Below are positions 6,914 through 13,535 of a stretch of DNA of 16,413 bases, in pieces. Made by a program: the position numbers and the translations under genes. Location of the stretch: NCBI GenBank assembly GCA_964427955.1, contig CAYRWY010000090.1, positions 1 through 16,413 of the forward strand. Reading direction: 5' to 3'. The stretch is from JACRBK01 sp964427955. Its GTDB lineage: Bacteria > Chloroflexota > Anaerolineae > Aggregatilineales > Aggregatilineaceae. The stretch's first letter is position 1. Each line of letters begins with the position of its first letter. Below the pieces are notes generated by a model, which was not told where the DNA came from, made no database searches, and worked only from the letters and a program-made list of their open reading frames with translations.

Positions 6914-8149
6914 ATGCGTATCCTGTTTCTCACCGCCCAACTTCCCGAACCGCCGCACGCGGGCGGCACGCTGCGCACCAATGGACTGATGCGCGGCGTC
7001 CATGCCGCCGGGCATGACGTGCACCTGTTGAGCTTCGCCGAAGACGATCAGCTCAAGACCAACCAGGCGGCCTTGAACGAGTTCTGCGCCCAGGTGGACA
7101 CCGTGCCCCCGCCCCAGCGCACGATCAAAGACCGGCTGCGCGATCTGCTGTTCAGCACCATGCCCGACATGCAGCGTCGGTTTTATTCGCCCGCGTACGC
7201 GATCCGGCTGGAACGGCTGTTAGCCCAACAGACCTACGATCTCATCCAGATCGAAAGCCTGGAAATGACGACCTATCTGCCGGTCATCCAGCGGGCCGTG
7301 CCGCACACGCCGGTCATTTACGACTCGTTCAACGCGGAATTCGACTTGCAGCGGAGCGTGTTCGACGCCGAAAAAAACGACCTGCGGCGGCTGCCGGGCG
7401 CGATCTATTCCTTCATCCAGTGGCGGCGGCTGACTCGCTTCGAGCGCGATGTGTGCCGCACGGTGGCGCACGTGATCGCGGTCTCAGAGGCGGACGCCGA
7501 GGCGTTCCAACGGCTGGCCCCCGGCGGCCCGATCAGCGTCGTGCCCAACGGCATCGACACCCAGGAGTATGCCGACTACGATCCCAGCCTCGATCTGGGC
7601 CATGCCGCGCTGCTGTTCACCGGATCGATGGGCTACCGGCCCAACGTCGATGCCGCGATCTGGTTCGCCGATCAAGTCCTGGCGAAGGTGCGCGCCCGCG
7701 TGCCGGAAGCGCGCCTGTTCGTAGTGGGCAACCAGCCGCACCGCCGGTTGGATGCGCTGCGCGAGCGGGACGACGTCGAGATTACGGGCTGGGTGCCGGA
7801 CGTCAAGCCGTTCCTGTACGCGGCGGCGGTGTACGTGGCCCCGCTGCGAATGGGCAGCGGCACCCGGCTGAAGCTGCTGCAAGCCCTGGCGGCGAAGCTG
7901 GCGGTCGTTTCAACGCCCATTGGCGCGCAGGGCCTCCACGTGACCAATGGGGTCGAGCTGCGGCTGGCGACGACGGCTAACGACTTTGCGCAAGCCGTGA
8001 TCGATCTGCTCGAACATCCTACCTGGCGCGAGACGCTGGGCCAGGCGGGCGCGCAGTACGTCCAGGCGCATTACGACTGGTCGGTGATTGCGCCGAAACT
8101 GCTGGCGGTTTACGATCAGATCAAACCACCCACCGGAGGCACCCTATGA
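6914..8149 (+). CDS. Glycosyltransferase, GT4-like (Stp1/WcaI-type)
   Basis: This is a 411-residue GT-B glycosyltransferase only distantly similar to its upstream neighbour. Visible are the N-terminal strand and loop MRILFLTAQLPEPPHAGG with the glycine-rich acceptor loop, the mid-protein VVPNGID (209-215), LFTGSMGYRPNVDA (234-247), VVGNQP, ITGWVPDVKPFL (290-301) and RMGSGTRLKLLQALAAK (312-328). In close relatives the last motif normally carries Glu (KLLEALAA) where this protein has Gln323, a possible activity change. The ATG at 6914 lacks a strong ribosome site, and the gene is probably read through from the upstream glycosyltransferase, although a TATAAC at 6894-6899 could provide extra initiation. 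Its stop overlaps the ppk2 start as ATGA. The pair probably acts in the same envelope-glycan pathway. Confidence 0.9.
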   Translation: MRILFLTAQLPEPPHAGGTLRTNGLMRGVHAAGHDVHLLSFAEDDQLKTNQAALNEFCAQVDTVPPPQRTIKDRLRDLLFSTMPDMQRRFYSPAYAIRLERLLAQQTYDLIQIESLEMTTYLPVIQRAVPHTPVIYDSFNAEFDLQRSVFDAEKNDLRRLPGAIYSFIQWRRLTRFERDVCRTVAHVIAVSEADAEAFQRLAPGGPISVVPNGIDTQEYADYDPSLDLGHAALLFTGSMGYRPNVDAAIWFADQVLAKVRARVPEARLFVVGNQPHRRLDALRERDDVEITGWVPDVKPFLYAAAVYVAPLRMGSGTRLKLLQALAAKLAVVSTPIGAQGLHVTNGVELRLATTANDFAQAVIDLLEHPTWRETLGQAGAQYVQAHYDWSVIAPKLLAVYDQIKPPTGGTL

Positions 8150-8955
8150 GCAAAAAACAACCGCTCCATCCCGAACCCGGCACGCCGATCCACCTGAAGG
8201 ATTTCGACCCCGGCTATACCGGCGACATGGACAAGGACTACGCGCTGGAGCGGCTGGAAAAATACCGCCTGCGCATGGAAGCCCAGCAAAACGTGCTGTA
8301 CGCCGAGCACCGCCACGCCCTGCTAATCGTGCTCCAGGCGATGGACGCGGGCGGCAAAGACGGCACGATCCGCAGCGTGATGAGTGGGGTGAATCCCCAG
8401 GGCGTGCAGGTGACGGCTTTCAAGGCCCCCACCCCGGAGGAACTGGATCATGATTTCCTATGGCGTGTGCACCAGCACGTCCCGCCGCGCGGCATGATCG
8501 GCCTTTTCAACCGCTCGCATTACGAGGACGTGCTGATCGTGCGGGTTGAAAACCTGGTTCCCGACAAGGTCTGGAAAGCGCGCTACGACCACATCAACGC
8601 CTTCGAGCGACTGCTGGTCGACAGCGGCGTGACGATCCTCAAGTTCTTCCTGCACATCTCGAAAGAGGAACAGAAGGAACGCTTCGAGGAACGCCTCCAA
8701 CAACCCGAAAAGAACTGGAAATTCGCGACGGGCGACCTGGCCGTGCGCGCCAAGTGGGACCGCTACATGGAAGCCTACGAAGACGCGCTGACCCGCTGCA
8801 ATACCGAGGTCGCGCCCTGGTACATCGTGCCCGCCAACAAAAAATGGTACCGGGACTTCGTGATCTCCAAGACGATTGTCAAGAAGCTCGAAAACCTGGA
8901 CATGCACTATCCCGACCCCGAACCCGGCCTGGATCAGATCGTCATCCCGGATTGA
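8146..8955 (+). CDS. ppk2: Polyphosphate kinase 2, probably class III
   Basis: PPK2 enzymes use inorganic polyphosphate to phosphorylate nucleotides; class III members can convert AMP to ADP and on to ATP. The 269-residue protein shows the Walker A loop AMDAGGKDGTIRSVMSG (65-81) with Lys71. The second motif FNRSHYEDVLIVRV (121-134) has the HYED form typical of the class III branch rather than the SWYNR form of class I. The lid helix carries RFEERLQQPEKNWKF (179-193). GGAGG at 8135-8139 sits 6 bases before the ATG, and the start overlaps the preceding glycosyltransferase stop (ATGA), so translation is coupled. The link to glycosyltransferases is unusual; regeneration of nucleotides for sugar activation is a speculative explanation. 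The family is certain, and the class assignment is likely from motif form and length. Confidence 0.94.
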   Translation: MSKKQPLHPEPGTPIHLKDFDPGYTGDMDKDYALERLEKYRLRMEAQQNVLYAEHRHALLIVLQAMDAGGKDGTIRSVMSGVNPQGVQVTAFKAPTPEELDHDFLWRVHQHVPPRGMIGLFNRSHYEDVLIVRVENLVPDKVWKARYDHINAFERLLVDSGVTILKFFLHISKEEQKERFEERLQQPEKNWKFATGDLAVRAKWDRYMEAYEDALTRCNTEVAPWYIVPANKKWYRDFVISKTIVKKLENLDMHYPDPEPGLDQIVIPD

Positions 8956-8958
8956 CCC

Positions 8959-10656
8959 CTACTCCCGTGCGGGCGTGACCTGCACGGGAGACTCATTACG
9001 ATAGGTGACCATCCCCGGCTTGCCGCCCTTGATCTTGCGCACGTATTTGCGTGACGTGACATCGACCAGCACCCGCGCGTCGGTACGCGAGCCGCTGTAG
9101 TACGCCGCGATCTCCGCCGCCCGGCGGATCACGCCGTCCGGCACGTTCTGCCCATTCGACTTGACGATCACGTGCGCGCCGGGCACCCCGTGGGCGTGCA
9201 GCCACAGGTCCGACGGACCGCCTTTGTCGAACGTAACCTGCTCGTTCTGGCGGGCATTGCGCCCGACCCAGATCACCCACCCGGCGTCGAGGGTGACTTT
9301 CAGCGGGCCGGACTTGCTGCCACCCGGCTGCGCCACGCGCGGGCCGCGCCAGTAGCCGTTGCGCTGCAAGGCGTCCTGCACTTCGCCGATCTCCGGCCAG
9401 TTGGCCGCCAGGGCCAGATCGATCTCCAGTTGCAGCAAATACGCCAACTCCTGCGCGGTCGCGTCGACCAGTTCGGGCACCCCGGCCCGCGCGCGCTTGG
9501 CCTTTTCGTACTTCTCGAAATAACGCTTGGCGTTGTCGAGCGGCGTCAGCGCAGGATCAAGCTCGATCTCCAACTCCGGGCCATCGACTTCGTACTGCGC
9601 GCGCAGCACCGTCTGGCCGGATCTCAGGGTGTACTGGTAGGCGAGCAGCAGTTCCCCGCTCTGGCGCAGGTGCTCCAGCGCCGCTTCGTCTTGCAGCGAC
9701 CGGCGCAGCGCGTCCAGCTTCTTGCCGACGCGCGTCTTGGCCTCGTCCAGCACGGCCTGCACCGGCTTGCGGGCGGCGTCGTAGGCATCCTCGCCGACCA
9801 GCGGACCAAAATATCGCTCCAGTGCCTGGCTGACGCTGTCCGTCGGCGTCCAACCGCCGACAAAGGTCAGGGGATAGACGGAAAAGGCGCTCACGACCGG
9901 ATCGTCCACCACGACGCCCGGATGCCAGTCGCCCGCCTCGAACGCGCCGAATAGTTCCTCGATCACGCCCAGCAGCGTCCGGGCGCTGGTGTCGCCCGCC
10001 CGAACGTTGATCCCGCCCGCCGCGCGAAAGACGGCTTCTTTGGCGATCTGCGGGCTGAAGCCCAACAGCCGTTTGGTCAGAAGCTCGCGGGTGCGCTCAC
10101 CGGGTTCGGCGTCCAGCATATCACCCAGTAGCGTGAGCGTGAGGGTGTGCGGATCGCGCTTGAGTTTTTGCGGCGGCGGGGGATTGTAGGGCTGGCCAGG
10201 CAGGCTGATGCGCTGGCGGTTGTCCTGCGGCCCGACCCGCCGGATACACTCCACGATGGTTTGATCGTCGCGCACCAGCAGGATGTTGGCGCGGCGCTCC
10301 ATCGGCTCGACGATCAATTCGAACACGCCCTCCGGCCCGTCGAGATCGAAGATCACCATCCGTTCCCAGGCGGGCTGGCGAACGTCCTCGATCCGGGCGC
10401 TCTCGGCATAACGCCGGAGCAGCAGCCCTAGCGGTGACGGCGTCTGCACCCCGCGCCGGAGCTTCTCGGCGGCCAGGTGCACGCGCGCGAACTGCTGGTG
10501 GGCGCTCATCACCAGGTAGTGCCGCTGGTGGCCCGCATAAATCTCGAAGCCAAAGCTGTCGTCGTCCACCTGGACGGTGTCCTGAATCCGCCCGCCCACC
10601 AGAATCGCGTTCAATTCCTGGACCAACGCCATAATCGTGATCGCGTCAAAGTTCAT
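8959..10656 (-). CDS. rqcH: RqcH / NEMF-type ribosome quality-control protein (NFACT)
   Basis: RqcH binds stalled 50S subunits carrying peptidyl-tRNA and recruits tRNA-Ala to add C-terminal Ala tails that mark nascent chains for proteolysis. The 565-residue product has normal length and domain order: NFACT-N (about 1-170), a helix-hairpin-helix/middle region, charged coiled-coil helices (about 280-420) and a C-terminal NFACT-R domain. NFACT-R shows WVGRNARQNEQVTF, DLWLHAHGVPGAHVIVK, AAEIAAYYSGSRT and GGKPGMVTYRNE. The Asp-Arg pair of NFACT-N needed for tailing in Bacillus appears here as Glu98-Arg99 (AWERMVIFDL), a conservative change. AGAGG lies 12 bases before the ATG at 10656, and a TTGACT (10712-10707) could be its -35. 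The stop lies only 3 bases from the convergent ppk2 stop. Older annotations would call this a fibronectin-binding protein. Confidence 0.94.
   Translation of the reverse strand: MNFDAITIMALVQELNAILVGGRIQDTVQVDDDSFGFEIYAGHQRHYLVMSAHQQFARVHLAAEKLRRGVQTPSPLGLLLRRYAESARIEDVRQPAWERMVIFDLDGPEGVFELIVEPMERRANILLVRDDQTIVECIRRVGPQDNRQRISLPGQPYNPPPPQKLKRDPHTLTLTLLGDMLDAEPGERTRELLTKRLLGFSPQIAKEAVFRAAGGINVRAGDTSARTLLGVIEELFGAFEAGDWHPGVVVDDPVVSAFSVYPLTFVGGWTPTDSVSQALERYFGPLVGEDAYDAARKPVQAVLDEAKTRVGKKLDALRRSLQDEAALEHLRQSGELLLAYQYTLRSGQTVLRAQYEVDGPELEIELDPALTPLDNAKRYFEKYEKAKRARAGVPELVDATAQELAYLLQLEIDLALAANWPEIGEVQDALQRNGYWRGPRVAQPGGSKSGPLKVTLDAGWVIWVGRNARQNEQVTFDKGGPSDLWLHAHGVPGAHVIVKSNGQNVPDGVIRRAAEIAAYYSGSRTDARVLVDVTSRKYVRKIKGGKPGMVTYRNESPVQVTPARE
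8962..8990. terminator. 9-bp inverted repeat at the ppk2/rqcH junction
   Basis: CTCCCGTGC (8962-8970) and GCACGGGAG (8982-8990) form a perfect 9-bp stem with an 11-base loop, starting 7 bases after the ppk2 stop but lying inside the last codons of rqcH. No T-run follows on either strand. It may mark the 3' end of the ppk2 transcript and shape the rqcH mRNA end. Confidence 0.45.
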
Positions 10657-10704
10657 GGATGAGAAATACCTCTTACCCGCTGCTGCGAATAGGCCAAAGG
10701 TCGA

Positions 10705-10734
10705 TTAGTCAAGATTGAAGTGCAATGCTACAAT
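10705..10734 (+). promoter_or_regulatory. Extended -10 promoter for the yjjX-lipoprotein pair
   Basis: TGCTACAAT (10726-10734) is an extended -10. TTAGTC (10705-10710) at an 18-base spacing is a weak -35. Transcription would begin near 10741, giving a leader of about 19 bases before the ATG at 10760. The opposite-strand TTGACT (10712-10707) overlaps this -35 and may serve rqcH. Confidence 0.55.
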
Positions 10735-10759
10735 GCGTTCGTGACAACCTGTAGGTAAC

Positions 10760-11323
10760 ATGATGATTATCGCGGTCGGATCGACCAACCCGGTTAAGTG
10801 TAACGCAGTTCGTGCCGTTCTGTCGCCCCTCTACCCCGAGGCGCAGTTCGTCCAGATCGAAGTCCCTTCCGGCGTAGCCGTGCAGCCCTGGGGCGATGTC
10901 GAAGCCCGCACCGGGGCGGTGAACCGGGCACGCGCCGCCCTGGAACACAGCGGCGCCGATCTGGCCGCCGGGTTGGAAGGGGGCGTCGTGGAGACCGAGT
11001 TCGGGCTGATGACCAACGCGTGGTGCGCGCTGGTGGATCGCCAGGGCCGGACCGGCATCGGCGGAAACTGCTGCACGCTGCTGCCCGAAACGGTCGCCCA
11101 GGACGTGCGCCGGGGCATGGAACTGGGCGCAGCAATGGACCGGCTGGTCCACCGGGCGAACACGAAGCACCAGAACGGCGCGATTGGCATCCTGACCAAT
11201 AATCTTGAGACGCGTCAGACGGCTTATGAAATGATTCTCCGGCTGGCCCTGGCTCCCTTCCAGAATCCAGACTGGTATCCGTTTCAGGCAGACTCATACA
11301 ACGGGGGTATTCCTCATGAATAA
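10760..11323 (+). CDS. yjjX: Inosine/xanthosine triphosphatase (YjjX/DUF84 family)
   Basis: This family hydrolyses damaged purine nucleotides such as ITP and XTP, keeping deaminated bases out of RNA and DNA pools. The 187-residue product has the expected length and motifs: the N-terminal nucleotide loop VGSTNPVKCNAVRAVL (6-21), PWGDVEARTGAVNRARAAL, the GLEGGVVE strand, WCALVDRQGRTGIG and the C-terminal GAIGILTNNLETRQTAYE. The segment usually reading LT-x-G carries NN instead of the Gly, a small departure. Two ATG codons (10760 and 10763) are possible; the first is used here, and a weak TAGGT at 10752-10756 is the only ribosome site. The 3' end overlaps the lipoprotein gene by eight bases, so the two are co-transcribed, although no functional link is apparent. 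Confidence 0.9.
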   Translation: MMIIAVGSTNPVKCNAVRAVLSPLYPEAQFVQIEVPSGVAVQPWGDVEARTGAVNRARAALEHSGADLAAGLEGGVVETEFGLMTNAWCALVDRQGRTGIGGNCCTLLPETVAQDVRRGMELGAAMDRLVHRANTKHQNGAIGILTNNLETRQTAYEMILRLALAPFQNPDWYPFQADSYNGGIPHE

Positions 11324-12464
11324 ACGTACAGTGTTTATCCTGCTTATCCTTTTGGTCTTCATAGCCCCGGCGCTCGCGGCGTGCGGCAGCAAGTCGGATG
11401 ATGTGGCCAAGCGGCCCGTGATCCAGCTCAAAATTGGCGACAAGCTTTATACCGAAAATATTTACAGCTACTGCTGGCCGGACGCGAAGGATAACCTGGC
11501 CTGCAACGTCGATGAAACCGCGCTGGTGCAGCCGATCAACAAGGCCCCGGTCACCGCTGGGGACGAGGTCCACTTCGTGATCGACAGCAGCGTGGGCACG
11601 CCGAAGAAGTTCTCGGCCACCCTGTTGGGCGGATTCAACGACGTCCAGGACCTGGGCACCGGGAACGAAGGAATCTTCGACATCCAACTCCAGGATGACC
11701 TCTACCGGGTGCAGGTGGACGCGGAGTACGATAACATCGAGGGTAAAGCCGCCTACGTGTCCTACGTCTTCGGCTTGCAGGTCGCGGGCGTGATCATCCC
11801 GACGCCGACACCGACGCCGACCGAGACCCCGACGCCGACGCCGCTGCCGACCGAAACCCCGATCCCGACCGCGACCAACACGCCGGAACCGACCAATACT
11901 CCGGCCCCGACCGCCACCGCCATGCCGACCACGGTTCCGACGGCAGTGCCGACGACGGCTCCTGGTCTCGTCCCGGCGGGTGCAACGGCCACGCCGACCG
12001 AAAGCGCGGTGCAGATGCCGACGCCTGAACAGATCATCTCGACTTTCACGCCGCTGCCCGGCGTTCCCGCGACGGCAGTGCCGACGTCGAGCAGTGTACT
12101 GCCGTTGGCCCTGGTAGTGGGGGGGATGGAATACCTGCCCGTAGGTTACCAGTTCTGCCAGCGTGCAGCTTCGGGCGAACGGGTGTGCGTGGAGCTGCCC
12201 GTCACCGCAGCCACGACCGACCGCGTCAGTCTGCTGCGTGGATCGGCGGCGCAGATCAAGATCGGCGGCGACCGGCCTGTCGAACTCGAGATCACCTACC
12301 TGAGCGACACCGGCCAGATCACCGGCCAGCCGGAAACGCGTGAAGGCGACAATATCGTCCTGCTGACCATTACCCCCGAACCGGGATCGTACATCCTATC
12401 GATCCACGTGACATGGGCCACCGAAGACACCACCTACTTCTTCCGGGTGACCGTCTCGGATTAG
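11316..12464 (+). CDS. Lipoprotein with two Cys-hairpin beta domains and a Thr-Pro linker
   Basis: The 382-residue protein begins with MNKRTVFILLILLVFIAPAL followed by the lipobox ALAAC, so Cys23 should be lipidated and the protein tethered outside the membrane. A beta-rich domain (about 30-158) is followed by a Pro/Thr linker (161-258) and a second beta-rich domain (about 262-382). Each domain has a C-x9-C pair (Cys53/Cys63 and Cys281/Cys291). The residues before each pair match in spacing (Tyr at -8 and -3, aromatic at -1, Gly at -12), so the domains look like diverged repeats. Both end in a strand pattern resembling bacterial Ig-like or prepeptidase C-terminal folds. No catalytic motif is seen; binding or adhesion is a guess. 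GGGGG lies 8 bases upstream, and the start overlaps the yjjX stop. A hairpin follows the stop. Confidence 0.88.
   Translation: MNKRTVFILLILLVFIAPALAACGSKSDDVAKRPVIQLKIGDKLYTENIYSYCWPDAKDNLACNVDETALVQPINKAPVTAGDEVHFVIDSSVGTPKKFSATLLGGFNDVQDLGTGNEGIFDIQLQDDLYRVQVDAEYDNIEGKAAYVSYVFGLQVAGVIIPTPTPTPTETPTPTPLPTETPIPTATNTPEPTNTPAPTATAMPTTVPTAVPTTAPGLVPAGATATPTESAVQMPTPEQIISTFTPLPGVPATAVPTSSSVLPLALVVGGMEYLPVGYQFCQRAASGERVCVELPVTAATTDRVSLLRGSAAQIKIGGDRPVELEITYLSDTGQITGQPETREGDNIVLLTITPEPGSYILSIHVTWATEDTTYFFRVTVSD
11796..12089 (+). repeat. Low-complexity Thr-Pro coding repeat (CCGACG-type hexamers)
   Basis: This tract encodes residues 161-258 of the lipoprotein, alternating Thr and Pro with scattered Glu, Ala and Ile. 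The first third is close to tandem CCGACG/CCGACC hexamers, while the later part is more degenerate. Such linkers are extended spacers between extracellular domains. Because the unit is six bases, slippage would change the linker length without a frameshift. Confidence 0.85.
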
Positions 12465-12476
12465 CCACGTTCCACG

Positions 12477-12520
12477 CGGAACCGGCGTTCACCCCAGGCA
12501 TTGGTGGTTCGCCGGTTCCG
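12477..12520. promoter_or_regulatory. 11-bp inverted repeat overlapping the promoter of the small membrane-protein operon
   Basis: CGGAACCGGCG (12477-12487) and CGCCGGTTCCG (12510-12520) are perfect 11-base inverted arms, with an inner CACC/GGTG pair (12490-12493/12503-12506). It lies 12 bases after the lipoprotein stop and covers the -35 of the next promoter. It has no T-run. It could be a 3' hairpin for the lipoprotein message, an operator, or both. Confidence 0.6.
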
Positions 12521-12529
12521 TGCTAGAAT
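12501..12529 (+). promoter_or_regulatory. Extended -10 promoter for the small membrane-protein operon
   Basis: TTGGTG (12501-12506), a 17-base spacer and TAGAAT (12524-12529) preceded by TGC form a sigma-70-type promoter with an extended -10. The start would fall near 12536, just ahead of GGAGG (12537-12541), giving a very short leader. Confidence 0.6.
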
Positions 12530-12545
12530 GGGTCTCGGAGGAATG

Positions 12546-13016
12546 ATGAGCATAGGGCCGTCCAACATCAATTCGGTCAAAAAACACCAGCGCGAAGTCT
12601 TCTGGAAGATTGCCGTGCCGGTGCTTTTGCCCGCTCTCGCGTTGGTGATCCTGTGCATCGCGGCAGCCGTCGGTTTTGGGACCGGGGCGGTAGACGACGG
12701 CCAGATCAGCGTGGTGATGAGCATCGTCGCCACCCTGTTCATCGCCCTGCCGCTGGCGATCCTCTGTATGATCCCGTACCTGGTGCTGGTCGTGATCGTC
12801 TATTTCAGCGGGCAAGCCTATGCGAAGGCGCGCACCCCCCTGCGCGCGACGCACCGCCTGTCCGGTAAGATAGCCACCAAGACCAGCGACTATGCGCCCA
12901 AGTTCGCCCAGCCGTTGATCGCCCTGAACACCCGGGTGACGCGCTGGGAACACACCTTGCGCCGTTGGCAGCAGCCTGCTTTGCCCGCAGAAAAGGAGTC
13001 GAGCCATGAGCAATAA
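12546..13016 (+). CDS. Small membrane protein, unknown family
   Basis: I do not recognise this family. From the ATG at 12546 the product has 156 residues: a short polar N-terminus, a first membrane segment at about 21-43, a second hydrophobic stretch at about 54-88 (long enough for one or two helices), then a basic cytosolic-looking tail with several Arg and Trp residues (100-145). The adjacent ATG at 12543 is also possible, but GGAGG (12537-12541) is too close to it. An earlier in-frame start at 12501 lies within the promoter and is rejected. The gene is first in a three-gene cassette and overlaps the second gene by 11 bases. Its function is unknown; co-translation with two single-span proteins suggests a membrane complex. 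Confidence 0.82.
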   Translation: MSIGPSNINSVKKHQREVFWKIAVPVLLPALALVILCIAAAVGFGTGAVDDGQISVVMSIVATLFIALPLAILCMIPYLVLVVIVYFSGQAYAKARTPLRATHRLSGKIATKTSDYAPKFAQPLIALNTRVTRWEHTLRRWQQPALPAEKESSHEQ

Positions 13017-13254
13017 CACCGCAGTCGAGGAGCGCAGCAGCGGTTTACTCAAGAACGTCGAAGACCAGATCAGCGACCTGCTCAAAACCTTCGAGGAGCA
13101 AGACGCCCAGGTCTGGGCCTATTTGATCGGCGGCGTGGTCGCCCTGCTGGTCGGGCTGGTCGCCGCCTATCTGTACGCGCAATCGCTGCGCGAACGCCGG
13201 CGCTCCCGCCTGGAACGCATCAAAGACGCGCTGGGAGGAGGCATCCGCCTATGA
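13006..13254 (+). CDS. Single-span small membrane protein A (paralogue of the next gene)
   Basis: This 82-residue protein has an acidic amphipathic N-terminal helix (about 13-35), one membrane helix (37-58, AYLIGGVVALLVGLVAAYLY) rich in small residues, and a strongly basic C-terminus (RERRRSRLER). Positive charge after the helix predicts the C-terminus inside the cell. GGAG lies just upstream of the ATG, and the gene overlaps its upstream neighbour by 11 bases and the downstream one by ATGA. The membrane helix shares 12 of 20 positions with that of the next protein. No known family is recognised. The Gly-x6-Gly spacing suggests tight helix packing. Confidence 0.85.
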   Translation: MSNNTAVEERSSGLLKNVEDQISDLLKTFEEQDAQVWAYLIGGVVALLVGLVAAYLYAQSLRERRRSRLERIKDALGGGIRL

Positions 13255-13487
13255 CGAACGAGAAACCCTCCACGCCGAGCTGGAAGCTCCGGTCCTACCT
13301 GCTGGGGGGACTGATCGGCCTCGCGGTCGGACTCATGGCCGCCTATTTCTTCGCGCGCGTGTCCGAAGAGAACGGATCGAGCGGGCCCGCCAAGATCAAG
13401 TCGATGGATGCCATCAAGCTGGGCGTGGCGCTGTTGTCCATCGTGCGCCAGATCACCGACATGGGTGCCAGCGCCAGCAAAAAATAA
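13251..13487 (+). CDS. Single-span small membrane protein B (paralogue of the preceding gene)
   Basis: This 78-residue protein has a short basic N-terminus (KPSTPSWKLRS), a membrane helix at about 15-36 (YLLGGLIGLAVGLMAAYFFA) and a C-terminal segment (52-72) that could form an amphipathic helix lying on the membrane. Basic residues precede the helix, so the positive-inside rule places the N-terminus in the cytosol, opposite to protein A. Translation is coupled to protein A by ATGA, with GGAGG about a dozen bases upstream. It looks like a tandem duplication followed by divergence of the soluble parts. No function can be assigned. Confidence 0.83.
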   Translation: MTNEKPSTPSWKLRSYLLGGLIGLAVGLMAAYFFARVSEENGSSGPAKIKSMDAIKLGVALLSIVRQITDMGASASKK

Positions 13488-13535
13488 CCGGTATGGAGCG
13501 CATGGCGGCGATCCGCGTGCGCTCCCCTCTCCAAG

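Noticed and set aside
10794..11687. Minus-strand open frame across yjjX and the lipoprotein gene
   Set aside because: It crosses two well-supported plus-strand genes and their overlap. Its Arg/Pro/Gly-rich sequence is typical of a spurious frame.
11796..12089. Tandem CCGACG-like repeats considered as a CRISPR or intergenic repeat array
   Set aside because: The repeats are in frame, have no spacers, and encode a Thr-Pro linker between two domains.
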